Shown: positions 9,901 through 16,954 of the stretch, one piece after another
How the letters are laid out: the number at the start of each line of letters is the position of its first letter
How positions within the stretch are numbered: position 1 is the stretch's first letter
Assembly (NCBI GenBank): GCA_002691205.1
Contig: NZHD01000108.1
Coordinates: 32,818-96,817 of the forward strand
DNA length: 64,000 bases
Source of the DNA: Deltaproteobacteria bacterium
GTDB taxonomy: Bacteria > Myxococcota_A > UBA9160 > UBA4427
Reading direction: 5' to 3'
The notes under the pieces: model-generated
Databases searched by the model: none
Told to the model about the DNA's origin: nothing
Seen by the model: only the letters and a program-made list of their open reading frames with translations
Program-made: the position numbers and the translations under genes

Positions 9901-10119
9901 ACTATTAAAACGCTCCTCTAAAACGTCTGTAACATCTTCTTCCATCCCCTCAGGTGTGGCGCCCTCCATCATCGCAGCCACAGAAAGAACGGGGAATTCC
10001 ATATTCGGAAACTGATCGACACCTAAACGGTTGTATCCGAGCAAACCGAAAACAACGAGGGCCAGCATCATCATCCACGTCAGAACAGGTCGGTCGATGG
10101 AAGCGTCCGAAAGAGTCAT
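6997..10119 (-). CDS. RND-family efflux pump inner-membrane transporter (HAE1 type)
   Basis: The 1040-residue protein has the complete AcrB-like layout: an N-terminal helix (DRPVLTWMMMLALVVFGLLG), a porter loop, TM helices 2-6 after about residue 335, a second loop and TM helices 7-12. Proton-relay residues are present: LAVGVVIDDAIVVLENIERH contains the Asp pair in TM4, and GLVTKNSILLVDYANQLR contains the TM10 lysine. It would export hydrophobic compounds by proton antiport as a trimer with the adjacent periplasmic adaptor and an outer-membrane factor, for which no gene is in the window. Its ATG overlaps the adaptor stop (ATGA), which implies translational coupling. Substrate unknown. Confidence 0.93.
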   Translation of the reverse strand: MTLSDASIDRPVLTWMMMLALVVFGLLGYNRLGVDQFPNMEFPVLSVAAMMEGATPEGMEEDVTDVLEERFNSIAGVRRITSTSFRGGASITVEFELGTDLDVATQEVRDKVAQARFDLPKELEPPMVSNRNPNDQPVLWIPLQTTEDPVATLDAVERQVMPKLETIPGVSGVAVFGGLDRNIRIWVDGDALRARNLAAMDIYNALRRQHIELPAGTLETSRMRYVVKTTAEFESVAELEQMVVAHKGGAPVLLKDIARVVDGADDQEVIARYNGKEMVGLGIQKQSGGNSVSIVDEVLRRLPEIQESLPEGITFEDPAGFIDFSRGVREAVEETKFALLFGALLAIFTVFIFLRRTRPTLIVALSIPISLLATFGLVYLFGFTLNTMTLLAMTLAVGVVIDDAIVVLENIERHREMGEDAFSAAKSGTKEITFAATAATISVAAVFLPVYFVEGLVGSFLGEFGLVVAGSVLVSLFVALTVTPMLAARMPPPAPRSEGGLYDLLERGFESLERSYRQVLDISLAHRFVTILFAVGFLGLAYFFASQLKTEFFPSSDQGIFFVRSLAAQGTSVENTTTYLERDENWFLDQPEVVGIFSSAGQQGGFDLIPRSHAAMIFGTLSGAGERDRSVQEVIREARDSLSAIPGRVIRIFNPGEAMMGSGGAFEVDIRANLSLDELQDIASRYVLALSEIPGLVDIDSSLKMGLPELRVTPDRQKAAAMGVEPAAIAEAIQLLVGGMDVGVFKEDGRRIDIRMRLEESLRSDPKSIGSIYVRNREGEPVSLRNLVDLSYDAAPSEITRTGRQRSVTISANLQGLKLAEAIEKAREVAEVVLPPYVRLVAVGEAQAMMEGNDQFGLAMMLGILVIYMVLAAQFESFAHPLTVMIALPLAMVGALGGLFVFGHTLNLFSMIGIILLFGLVTKNSILLVDYANQLRGTGMDKVEAIRTAAPVRMRPVLMTALSMIFGVLPAALGIGPGAESRAPMAVATAMGMFSSTVLTLLMVPVVYLTVDDGMDWIKRKGRKAVGRQDSKPDLAAARR

Positions 10120-11276
10120 TGACCTGCTCCGGCGGCAAAGGAAGACCCCCCGGCAGCGACCGTGGGGGGAGCAGCGATCGCTCCTGCTTTCGAACGGCGC
10201 GAAACAAGGGCGCCATCTACGATTTGCTCCTGACCACGTGCCACTACGACATCGCCCTGCTTGACGTCACCCTCCACTTCAACCCAACCCTCACGCAAAA
10301 CACCCGGTGTAACGACCAAACGCTCTACGCGATTTTTATCGTTCAAACGAAAGAGAACGGTTCCATCTGCGCGCTGCACCAAGGACTCCTCCGGAACCAT
10401 CACGACGCCCCGTCGTGATTCTAAGCCCAGCCGAACGTGAGCAAATAGACCTGGCTTTAGCCTGCCCTCTGAGTTTGAGAAAAGAGCCTTCGCTCGAAGA
10501 GTTCGGGTGATGGGTTCGATCGTAGGCGCGATCATAGTCACCTCCGCCTCAAAAATGAGATCCGGAAACGGAGCCAAAGTGATCTGTACGACCTGGCCAA
10601 GACGAATTCGCGAAGAGTCTTTCTCGGCCACCGAAAACTCAACCTCAATTGGATCAAGCGCCACGAGTTCAAAAAGAGGCATCCCCACCGAAAGGTATTC
10701 ACCGGTGCTCACGTGGCGACGGGCGATCAGTCCAGAAAAAGGAGCCCGAACCGTCGAGTCAGCAAGAGCTCTCTCCGCGAGTCCCAAATGAGCTTCAGCG
10801 GCTTTCTGGCGAGAGCGGCTCAACTCTAGAGCTGTCCTTGCATCATCGAGCAAGGCCTCCGACGTCGCGCCTCTCTTTCGTAAATTCTGGATCCGCTTGA
10901 AATCACGTCGACTTTCGAGCACCTGAGCTTCCGCCTGCGCCATGCTCGCCTGGGCGTTCGACAGCTCTAGAACACGGCGCTGAGGGTCAATCTCAAGTAA
11001 GGCTTCGCCTTCGATCACCGCCTGACCTTCCTCTGCCCAAATCGAAGTCACTTGACCATTCACTTGGGAGGCCACTGCAGCCTCGAATTTGGCAATCAAC
11101 TGACCGGTGGCTTCAACGTTTTCGGTGACATCCAGCAATCGCACAGGGACCCCAAGAACAGGCGCAAGGCTCGCAGCCGGTGCCGCTTGCTCCTCCTGCG
11201 CACATCCCATCAGCCCTGCCAAATAAGCACTTGCAAGGAAGAGGACAGGCGAAAATCTAACTCTCGAATTCATCAT
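10116..11276 (-). CDS. RND efflux periplasmic adaptor (membrane fusion protein)
   Basis: A 386-residue adaptor of the AcrA/MexA family. The N-terminus is a lipoprotein-like signal (FLASAYLAGLMGCAQEEQAA, lipobox LMGC), which would anchor it in the inner membrane. It is followed by the split biotinyl-lipoyl motif (ASQVNGQVTSIWAEEGQAV and PFSGLIARRHVSTGEYLSVG), an alpha-helical hairpin (about 100-170), a beta-barrel and a membrane-proximal domain. It links the RND pump to an outer-membrane channel. The start overlaps the TetR stop as TAATG, and its own stop overlaps the pump start, so the three genes form a coupled operon. Confidence 0.93.
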   Translation of the reverse strand: MMNSRVRFSPVLFLASAYLAGLMGCAQEEQAAPAASLAPVLGVPVRLLDVTENVEATGQLIAKFEAAVASQVNGQVTSIWAEEGQAVIEGEALLEIDPQRRVLELSNAQASMAQAEAQVLESRRDFKRIQNLRKRGATSEALLDDARTALELSRSRQKAAEAHLGLAERALADSTVRAPFSGLIARRHVSTGEYLSVGMPLFELVALDPIEVEFSVAEKDSSRIRLGQVVQITLAPFPDLIFEAEVTMIAPTIEPITRTLRAKALFSNSEGRLKPGLFAHVRLGLESRRGVVMVPEESLVQRADGTVLFRLNDKNRVERLVVTPGVLREGWVEVEGDVKQGDVVVARGQEQIVDGALVSRRSKAGAIAAPPTVAAGGSSFAAGAGQ

Positions 11277-11944
11277 TACTTGGTTCTTTCCTTTAAATTC
11301 CGATCGACTGATAAGCGACTCACGCTTATCTCGGATTCATTTACATCCACGGGCGAGACCCAGCCCCGAAGAATAATGTCCACACTCGTTTCAAGAAGAC
11401 CTACTTCCCAAGAGAGATCCGGTCTTAATGCAGGCAGAGAAATCAAGCCGTGCATACAGGCCCACAAGGATTGACGTAAGAGCGGCAGTTCGGCCTCTTT
11501 TAAATGACCCGCCTCGACGAGTTCGCTAAGCGGTCCCGTCATCATTTCGGTACTGGCCTCTGCAGACTCCAGCGGAGTTGCGTTCACCGGGCGATGCTGC
11601 GTCAAAAAATAGTAATAGGTGGGATTCTCAAGACCCCACTGACCAAAGCAAAGAGTGAGAGCCCGAATCGTCTCGATGGGATCATCTAGGACCGGGACCT
11701 TCTCCATATCTCTGACCAAGTCCTGCAGACTTTCATCCAACAAGGCATCGAGAACACCGTTCTTGTCGCCAAAGTAGGAATAGATGGTAGGAGCCGAATA
11801 GCCGCAGCGGTCAACGAGACTCCGGACTGAGAAACCTTTAAAACCGGACTCAGCCACCCGTTCGGCCGCGGCATCGAGAATCGTCCTTCGTGCTTCGGCA
11901 CGGTTCTGTTGGCGCCGCTTTTCAGCGGATTGTGCTGGACACAT
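11276..11944 (-). CDS. TetR/AcrR-family transcriptional regulator
   Basis: The 222-residue protein has an N-terminal TetR helix-turn-helix: RRTILDAAAERVAESGFKGF, then SVRSLVDRCGYSAPTIYSYF and GDKNGVLDALLDES (about residues 15-70). The ligand-binding C-terminal part includes a TetR_C-like segment (YYFLTQHRPV near 125). It is the first gene of the operon with the RND adaptor and pump, so it most probably represses its own operon and is released by pump substrates. Palindromic operator candidates lie 65-120 bp upstream of its ATG. The last 30 residues are polar with no recognised motif. Confidence 0.9.
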   Translation of the reverse strand: MCPAQSAEKRRQQNRAEARRTILDAAAERVAESGFKGFSVRSLVDRCGYSAPTIYSYFGDKNGVLDALLDESLQDLVRDMEKVPVLDDPIETIRALTLCFGQWGLENPTYYYFLTQHRPVNATPLESAEASTEMMTGPLSELVEAGHLKEAELPLLRQSLWACMHGLISLPALRPDLSWEVGLLETSVDIILRGWVSPVDVNESEISVSRLSVDRNLKERTK

Positions 11945-12009
11945 GGGGGGATCAGCCTTGCGATAAAATCAAATGCCTGCCCCCGGCCGATTGCCGTGGA
12001 GCGGCCACC

Positions 12010-12063
12010 TAACCACGTTCAAGAGGTCTAACGGTGTTAGGTATGTTAACAGTGTTAGCATAC
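12010..12063. promoter_or_regulatory. Candidate TetR operator array upstream of the RND operon
   Basis: Positions 12041-12063 form a 23-bp imperfect palindrome in which 10 of 11 base pairs match, centred at 12052 with core TAACAGTGTTA. A second palindrome, CTAACGGTGTTAG, lies at 12028-12040, its core exactly 18 bp away. A degenerate third copy, TAACCACGTTC, starts at 12010. Paired dyads at two-turn spacing upstream of a tetR-adaptor-pump operon are typical binding sites for the locally encoded TetR regulator. The dyads are seen directly; binding is inferred. The sites may also affect the divergent P450 cluster, which starts about 630 bp away. Confidence 0.65.
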
Positions 12064-12691
12064 TTTTAAGTGAACTCAAAAAATGAAGTGCTCTTTCGCT
12101 GTCGTGCCCCTGAACTTGGTTCCCGCAGATGAACGATTGCCCCTCGGGTAAACTCGAGGTCCCGGGGATCTCACTCAGCCTGATTTCGAACCGGCGCCCA
12201 TTCAGAAGCGAGCGAGAGCCCTATTCGCGACGCGTATCGGCCCCGGGTGAGCTGAGAGCCGTCTTCCAAAAGAGCTTGAGTGGAATCAAACGTTCGTAGA
12301 GCCCAGCCTCAAACCGAGAATATGCAGTCACAAAGGCATTTCTACATCGACCACTTTGCTTTCACATCTCGATTTCCATCCCTCTGGAGGAGAGCCAGCT
12401 GAAATTGTTTTTGCGTACCCAAAGGGAATTTCTGACGAACCCTGCCCAGAAGAAGAGAAAGAAACCCACTCCTCTTGAATCATGGAACCTTCGTGTCTTG
12501 ATCTCGCTGGTCCACCCCTTCCTGATGGCGCCCTCGGTTCAGAGCCCTCCTGTTCAGTGCAAAAGCAAGTCTCTTCCTGTCCCTATGCGTGAGTCTTTCG
12601 ACGGTCTACCCTTTCGACGTACAACCACTTTCCTCAAGAGACAGTAACCGACAAAAGACCTCACGCATGAAATGAAGTCAGGAACCGCAGA
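12064..12691. other. Long intergenic region upstream of the P450 cluster
   Basis: This stretch separates the divergent TetR/RND operon from the P450 cluster. I see no tRNA, repeat or recognised domain. Two short forward frames look mildly protein-like: one ends at 12479 and contains GGEPAEIVFAYPKG, and the next starts at an ATG at 12481 and reads MEPSCLDLAGPPLPDGALG before stopping at about 12591. Neither has a clear ribosome-binding site and they are in different frames, so they may be decayed coding sequence or chance. A longer overlapping frame (12405-12647) is not convincing. Confidence 0.4.
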
Positions 12692-13912
12692 ATGCCCAGC
12701 CACCCTACTCGCAGTGGAATCAAGCTTCTCGATGGTGATTTCTATATAGATCGACCTCTCGATCAATTTGAATGGATGCGAGAACACGCGCCTGTCTACT
12801 ATGACGAGATCGGGGAAATCTGGGGCATCACTCTTCACGAAGACATCATGAGTGTCTCAAAAAATCCCGAGCTTTTTTGTTCGAACAAAAGCTCTCGCCC
12901 TGAACCTGGTTCCTGGATCCCGTCTATGATCAATCTCGACGATCCCGATCACAAAAGAAGACGAAACCTCGTCAATCGCGGCTTTACCCCTCGTCGACTT
13001 CTTGAAAGCGAAGCCAAAGCTCGAAAGATCTGCAACCAACTCATCGACGCGGTCTGTGAACAAGGCTCCTGTGAATTCGTCCGGGAAATCGCGGCTCCGC
13101 TCCCACTCATCATGATTGGGGATATGCTCGGAATGCCCGAAAGTGACTTTGAGACTCTGCTCCGATGGTCAGAGGACATGCTTCAGGCGACATCTACGAC
13201 TGCGAGCGAAGAAATCTTAAAAAACGCCAGTCAAGCCGGAATCGAGTATGCCACGTATGCCGTCGATGCAATTCAACAACGCCAAACATCTCCTCGCGAT
13301 GATCTCCTTTCAACACTTGTTCATGCTGAAATCGATGGCGACAAACTTAATCAAGAAGAGCTCATTCATGAGTCTTTGCTGATTCTCATTGGCGGCGACG
13401 AAACGACTAGGCATGTGATTACCGAGGGGACCCTCGCACTAATCAACCATCCGGGAGAACGACAAAAATTAATCGAAGACCCCTCTAAGGTTCCTGTCGC
13501 CGTCGAAGAACTCCTTCGCTGGGTCAGCCCGATCAAGAATATGAATCGAACGGCGACAAAAGATACAGAGTTGCGCGGAGAGAAAATTCGCACAGGCGAC
13601 CGAATGCTCCTGCTTTATCCGTCCGGAAACCGAGACGATCGCGTATTCGATCAACCCAACCAACTTCGCATAGACAGAAAGCCAAATCCACACGTAGCCT
13701 TCGGTGGATACGGAACGCACCACTGCTTAGGGGCAAGCCTGGCAAGACTGGAACTCCGCGTCATGTTCGAAGAACTCAACAGGAGACTGCCTGATCTTCA
13801 ACTCGCCACTGACGAAAAACTACCCATGAGACCCTCCAACTTCATCACGGGGATAGAGTCGATGCCCGTCACCTTCTCGCCAAGTTCCTCCGAAGGCTGG
13901 AATAAGCCTTAG
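12692..13912 (+). CDS. Cytochrome P450
   Basis: A soluble bacterial class I P450 of 406 residues. The heme-binding loop is FGGYGTHHCLGASLARLELR with Cys345 as thiolate ligand; the I-helix oxygen-activation motif is GGDETTRH near 231-238; the ExxR is in EELLRWVSP near 268; and INLDDPDHKRRRNLVNRGFT near 92 is the usual C-helix region. It would need ferredoxin and a reductase, neither of which is encoded nearby. The sequence resembles bacterial steroid/terpene-type CYPs, but this is only an impression. CAGGAA lies 8 bases before the ATG. It is the first of four closely spaced same-strand genes (P450, PfkB kinase, CmcJ-like, SDR). Confidence 0.93.
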   Translation: MPSHPTRSGIKLLDGDFYIDRPLDQFEWMREHAPVYYDEIGEIWGITLHEDIMSVSKNPELFCSNKSSRPEPGSWIPSMINLDDPDHKRRRNLVNRGFTPRRLLESEAKARKICNQLIDAVCEQGSCEFVREIAAPLPLIMIGDMLGMPESDFETLLRWSEDMLQATSTTASEEILKNASQAGIEYATYAVDAIQQRQTSPRDDLLSTLVHAEIDGDKLNQEELIHESLLILIGGDETTRHVITEGTLALINHPGERQKLIEDPSKVPVAVEELLRWVSPIKNMNRTATKDTELRGEKIRTGDRMLLLYPSGNRDDRVFDQPNQLRIDRKPNPHVAFGGYGTHHCLGASLARLELRVMFEELNRRLPDLQLATDEKLPMRPSNFITGIESMPVTFSPSSSEGWNKP

Positions 13913-13939
13913 CCCGATTGTCTCTACATTCAACGGTTC

Positions 13940-14830
13940 ATGGGACCCATGACTATGCCTATTCTCAACTTCGGTTCAATCAATATTGATTTCGCATATC
14001 GAGTTCAGCGCTTTGCCGAGGCAGGAGAAACCGTAAGGAGCCTTCACCACCAACTCTTTGCGGGAGGAAAAGGGTTTAACCAGTCCATTGCCTTAGCACG
14101 TGCTGGCGCTCAGCCTAGACATGTCGGTCGAGTTGGTCACGACGGGCGCTGGCTCGTGGACAAACTACATAATGAGGGCGTTACGGTGGACGAGATCGAA
14201 TTCGGAGATACCCCCACCGGACATGCCATCATACAAGTGGACGAATCTGGCGAAAACAACATCCTTGTTCACGGAGGAGCAAACCAAGAGATTTCAAAAG
14301 AACACATCGATCTTGTGTCTAAAAAATTTGATCAAGACGTTTGGCTACTTCTACAAAATGAAACCAATGGAATCGAAACGATCCTTCAAAAAGCCTCCGA
14401 GCGAGGCAGCCGAATTATTCTCAACCCCTCTCCGATAGATGATCAATTGATGAGTCTTCCTCTTCACCTTGTGGACCTCTTCATTTTAAACCGGACGGAA
14501 GGAACGGCTCTCACAGGAGAACAAGAGACCGATGGAATCATCACTGCTCTTGAAAGGATTTTCCCTAAAGCTGAATTTGCTTTAACGCTGGGTCAAGAGG
14601 GCGTAATGTATTCTCAGTCGGGAGAACGTCTCTATATCGAAGCCGAGAGAGTGGAGGCGCTGGACACAACGGGGGCAGGAGATACTTTTGCAGGTTTCTT
14701 TCTCGCCGAACTTCATGCGGGTGCGGATTTGAAGAAGGCCTTAGAAATCGCTTGCCGAGCTTCAGCCCTCTGCGTAACTCGGCCTGGTGCCTCAGACTCC
14801 ATCCCTAAAAAGTTCGAGCTATCGATCTAG
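13940..14830 (+). CDS. PfkB-family sugar kinase, ribokinase-like
   Basis: The 296-residue protein has the PfkB fold: N-terminal NFGSINIDFAYRVQRF, the substrate loop FAGGKGFNQSIALARAGA (near 40-57), and the C-terminal signature ALDTTGAGDTFAGFFLAEL with the catalytic Asp in GAGD (near 248). This pattern is closest to ribokinase (ATP-dependent phosphorylation of ribose O5) but could serve a nucleoside or another sugar. The start is ambiguous among ATGs at 13940, 13949 and 13955. It follows the P450 by 27 bp. Its place in an oxidative gene cluster is unexpected and may reflect phosphorylation of a cluster substrate or simple cotranscription. Confidence 0.85.
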   Translation: MGPMTMPILNFGSINIDFAYRVQRFAEAGETVRSLHHQLFAGGKGFNQSIALARAGAQPRHVGRVGHDGRWLVDKLHNEGVTVDEIEFGDTPTGHAIIQVDESGENNILVHGGANQEISKEHIDLVSKKFDQDVWLLLQNETNGIETILQKASERGSRIILNPSPIDDQLMSLPLHLVDLFILNRTEGTALTGEQETDGIITALERIFPKAEFALTLGQEGVMYSQSGERLYIEAERVEALDTTGAGDTFAGFFLAELHAGADLKKALEIACRASALCVTRPGASDSIPKKFELSI

Positions 14831-14888
14831 AAATACAGCTTCCCTACGAAAAAATTAGGCCCAGCACTTTGGCACGAAAAGAGAAAAC

Positions 14889-15686
14889 ATGACAATCACG
14901 GCAAAGCTCAGCTATCTCACGACTCAAGAAGAGCGAGCTTATTACTTCATGGACAAAGTTCCCGAGGGTCAAAGCGCAAGAAACGTTCGGGGTGATCGTC
15001 ATAAAGTATCGATTGAAAACGCGCGCGAATTGGCCGAACCCGTCACTCTAGAAAGAGAGGGAGTGGAACTCGTTCCCTGGGATCGTGACCCGCAAAATGA
15101 GCAGGATGCCAAAGGCGTCATAGAAACCTTCTACCCTCAAGTCGAAGCTCTTGTAAGGAAATATACCGGGGCGTCTCGAGTCGACGCTTTTGACCACAAT
15201 GTACGAACAAGCGATAAGGACCAAACCGGGAACAAAAACATTCAAGCTCCCGTACGGCTCGTCCATAACGATTACACCGAATCGTCTGGTCCTCAACGTG
15301 TACGAGACCTCTTCCCTAAGGAAGCGGACAGCTTATTACTGAAAAGATTCTCGATCATCAACGTTTGGAAGCCTATTCGAGTCCCTGCACTCAAAGAACC
15401 ACTCGCCATATGTGATGCGCGAACGATTCAAAAGCGAGAGATGATCCCGACTGATCTTCGATACACAAACCGAACAGGGGAAATCTACTCCTTTCGCTAC
15501 TCGCCTGATCATCGCTGGCTCTACTTCCCAGAAATGCAAACTGACGAAGCCATCCTTCTTAAATGCTACGATTCAAGTTCAAGCGGAGCTCGTTTTACGG
15601 CCCATACCGCAGTCGATGACCCCAACAGTCCGGAGAGAGCGCCTCATCGCCAGAGTATTGAAGTCAGGACTCTCGCCTTCTTTTAG
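14889..15686 (+). CDS. CmcJ/NvfI-family oxidoreductase
   Basis: A 265-residue protein with the layout of the CmcJ/NvfI/GA4-desaturase family: a start of the type LSYLTTQEERAYYFMDKVPE, VRLVHNDYTESSGPQRVRDL near 118-138, the block INVWKPIRVPALKEPLAICD near 156-176, and the C-terminal HRWLYFPEMQTDEAILLKCY followed by FTAHTAVDDPNSPERAPHRQ. Known relatives act in cephamycin C 7-alpha-methoxylation (CmcJ), novofumigatonin-type biosynthesis (NvfI, an Fe/2OG endoperoxide former) and gibberellin desaturation. HND and the later His in TAHTAVDD and APHRQS could be metal ligands. Substrate unknown. It follows the PfkB gene by 58 bp. Confidence 0.8.
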   Translation: MTITAKLSYLTTQEERAYYFMDKVPEGQSARNVRGDRHKVSIENARELAEPVTLEREGVELVPWDRDPQNEQDAKGVIETFYPQVEALVRKYTGASRVDAFDHNVRTSDKDQTGNKNIQAPVRLVHNDYTESSGPQRVRDLFPKEADSLLLKRFSIINVWKPIRVPALKEPLAICDARTIQKREMIPTDLRYTNRTGEIYSFRYSPDHRWLYFPEMQTDEAILLKCYDSSSSGARFTAHTAVDDPNSPERAPHRQSIEVRTLAFF

Positions 15687-15700
15687 ACCTCAGTCTAAAA
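15681..15700. repeat. Perfect inverted repeat at the end of the CmcJ-like gene
   Basis: TTTTAGAC and GTCTAAAA pair perfectly across a 4-base CTCA loop, and the CmcJ-like stop codon lies inside the left arm. The stem is AT-rich with no following T-run, so it could be a weak attenuator between the CmcJ-like and SDR genes, an RNA-processing hairpin, or a small operator. Confidence 0.4.
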
Positions 15701-15765
15701 CCGATTGAAGGTTCATCGCGAAGGTGGTGCCTCAGAGCCAGAGAACAAAAAACTTGGAGAATCTG

Positions 15766-16584
15766 ATGTCGCGAAAACATGAAGTCGCTTTTGTCACCGG
15801 CGCCAGTCGTGGAATAGGTCGCGCCTCCGCGATCGCACTAGCGAAGGCGGGCTTTGACGTAGCCATGAGCGCGCGTACGCTGAAGGAAGGAAAATCCGCA
15901 GATGGACGTCCTCTTCCAGGAAGTCTTGAAACTACTGCTCAGCAGGTTGAATCCGCCGGCAGAAAGGCCCTCCAGCTGCCCATGGACCTGCTCGACTTGG
16001 AGAGTGTCGATGCCGCAATCGATGAGACATTCAGAGAATGGGGGACGATTGATCTTCTGCTCAACAATGGAATCTACACGGGACCAGGAAACATGGATTT
16101 CTTTCTTGACCTAAAACCCGAACGCGTCAAAACCCTCTTTCAAGCCAATCTGTTCACCCAGATCCACATCACGCAACGGGTCGTCGAGAAAATGCTCGAT
16201 CAAGGAACAGGCCGAGTAATCAACATGGTTTCCAACGCCGGTCTCTCCGACCCCCCTGAAGCCCCCGATCGGGGCGGTTGGGGATATGCCTATGCGGCCA
16301 GCAAGGCCGCTCTCCATCGCATGTCTGGATGTCTTGCCGTGGAACACAAGAACAGTGGAGTTTGTTTTTTCAACCTTGAGCCCGGTTTTGTCATGACCGA
16401 GGCCATGAAACTCAACGATCCAGAGGGGCGAATCGCCGCCCTCTTCCCGCCCGCTCCCCCATCGGTCCCCGCGGCCGTCGTCGCATGGCTCGCCTCGAAC
16501 TCAGAAGCCACGCCCATGAGCGGTCAAACGATTTTCGCACAACCGTTCTGTCGCGAAAAAGAACTCCATCCGGAATGGCTTTAA
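15766..16584 (+). CDS. Short-chain dehydrogenase/reductase
   Basis: A classical SDR of about 272 residues from the ATG at 15766, which is preceded by GGAGA; an upstream GTG at 15724 would add 14 residues without homology. The dinucleotide-binding motif is VTGASRGIGRASAIALA, the NAG-type segment appears as LLLNNGIYTG, the catalytic Ser is in INMVSNAGLS, and Tyr/Lys are in GYAYAASKAALHRM. It would oxidise or reduce a carbonyl/alcohol pair with NAD(P). It ends the P450/PfkB/CmcJ/SDR cluster, where a dehydrogenase acting on a hydroxylated product makes sense. Substrate unknown. Confidence 0.88.
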   Translation: MSRKHEVAFVTGASRGIGRASAIALAKAGFDVAMSARTLKEGKSADGRPLPGSLETTAQQVESAGRKALQLPMDLLDLESVDAAIDETFREWGTIDLLLNNGIYTGPGNMDFFLDLKPERVKTLFQANLFTQIHITQRVVEKMLDQGTGRVINMVSNAGLSDPPEAPDRGGWGYAYAASKAALHRMSGCLAVEHKNSGVCFFNLEPGFVMTEAMKLNDPEGRIAALFPPAPPSVPAAVVAWLASNSEATPMSGQTIFAQPFCREKELHPEWL

Positions 16585-16841
16585 ACGGGGGTTCCCTCAA
16601 AGAAGCATCGGCCTGAGAACCCAACGCCCGAAGTGAGCGAAAGCAAATAGAACCTCTCTCCGGCGGGACGCCTAGAACCGCCCTGAGTCCGCTCTTTGGC
16701 CGTGATCTCACTTGTCATTTTTCCCTCGAATGGTCGATATCCACCAGCTCAGGGCCCAGGTGATCCATTTGAGCCCCATATCCGAAAGGGTACAGAATCA
16801 TAAGCTATCGGAATTACTGGTATTTTTAAAAAAATTCACGA

Positions 16842-16857
16842 TGGCACGGCTTCTGCA
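16842..16857 (+). promoter_or_regulatory. Sigma-54 (RpoN) promoter
   Basis: TGGCACGGCTTCTGCA fits the RpoN consensus TGGCACG-N4-TTGCA with one mismatch (C for T in the -12 box) and exact spacing between the invariant GG (16843-16844) and GC (16855-16856). An A/T-rich tract (TTTTTAAAAAAATT) lies just upstream. It lies about 100 bp before the ATG of the pseudo-metallo-beta-lactamase gene on the same strand, and a sigma-54 activator of the NtrC type is encoded 3 kb downstream. The match is seen directly; use by that activator is inferred. Confidence 0.75.
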
Positions 16858-16954
16858 ATGGAGTAAGGGCGAGGCATAAATCGACTCAATTTTATGCCGA
16901 TCGGACACAGGCGCGAATCAGCCCTCCACTTGGTGCGAACATAAAGGAGCTAAA

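Noticed and set aside
12405..12647. 80-codon forward frame ahead of the P450 gene
   Set aside because: Highly basic and proline-rich with no domain or ribosome-binding site, and it overlaps better-looking short frames; treated as non-coding.
16616..16679. Three AGAACC copies upstream of the RpoN promoter as possible activator sites
   Set aside because: Six-base direct repeats at uneven spacing (33 and 25 bp) can arise by chance; no dyad symmetry.
16412..16711. 99-codon reverse frame over the SDR end and the gap before the pseudo-MBL gene
   Set aside because: Arg/Pro-rich shadow; the forward strand carries the SDR and an RpoN promoter.
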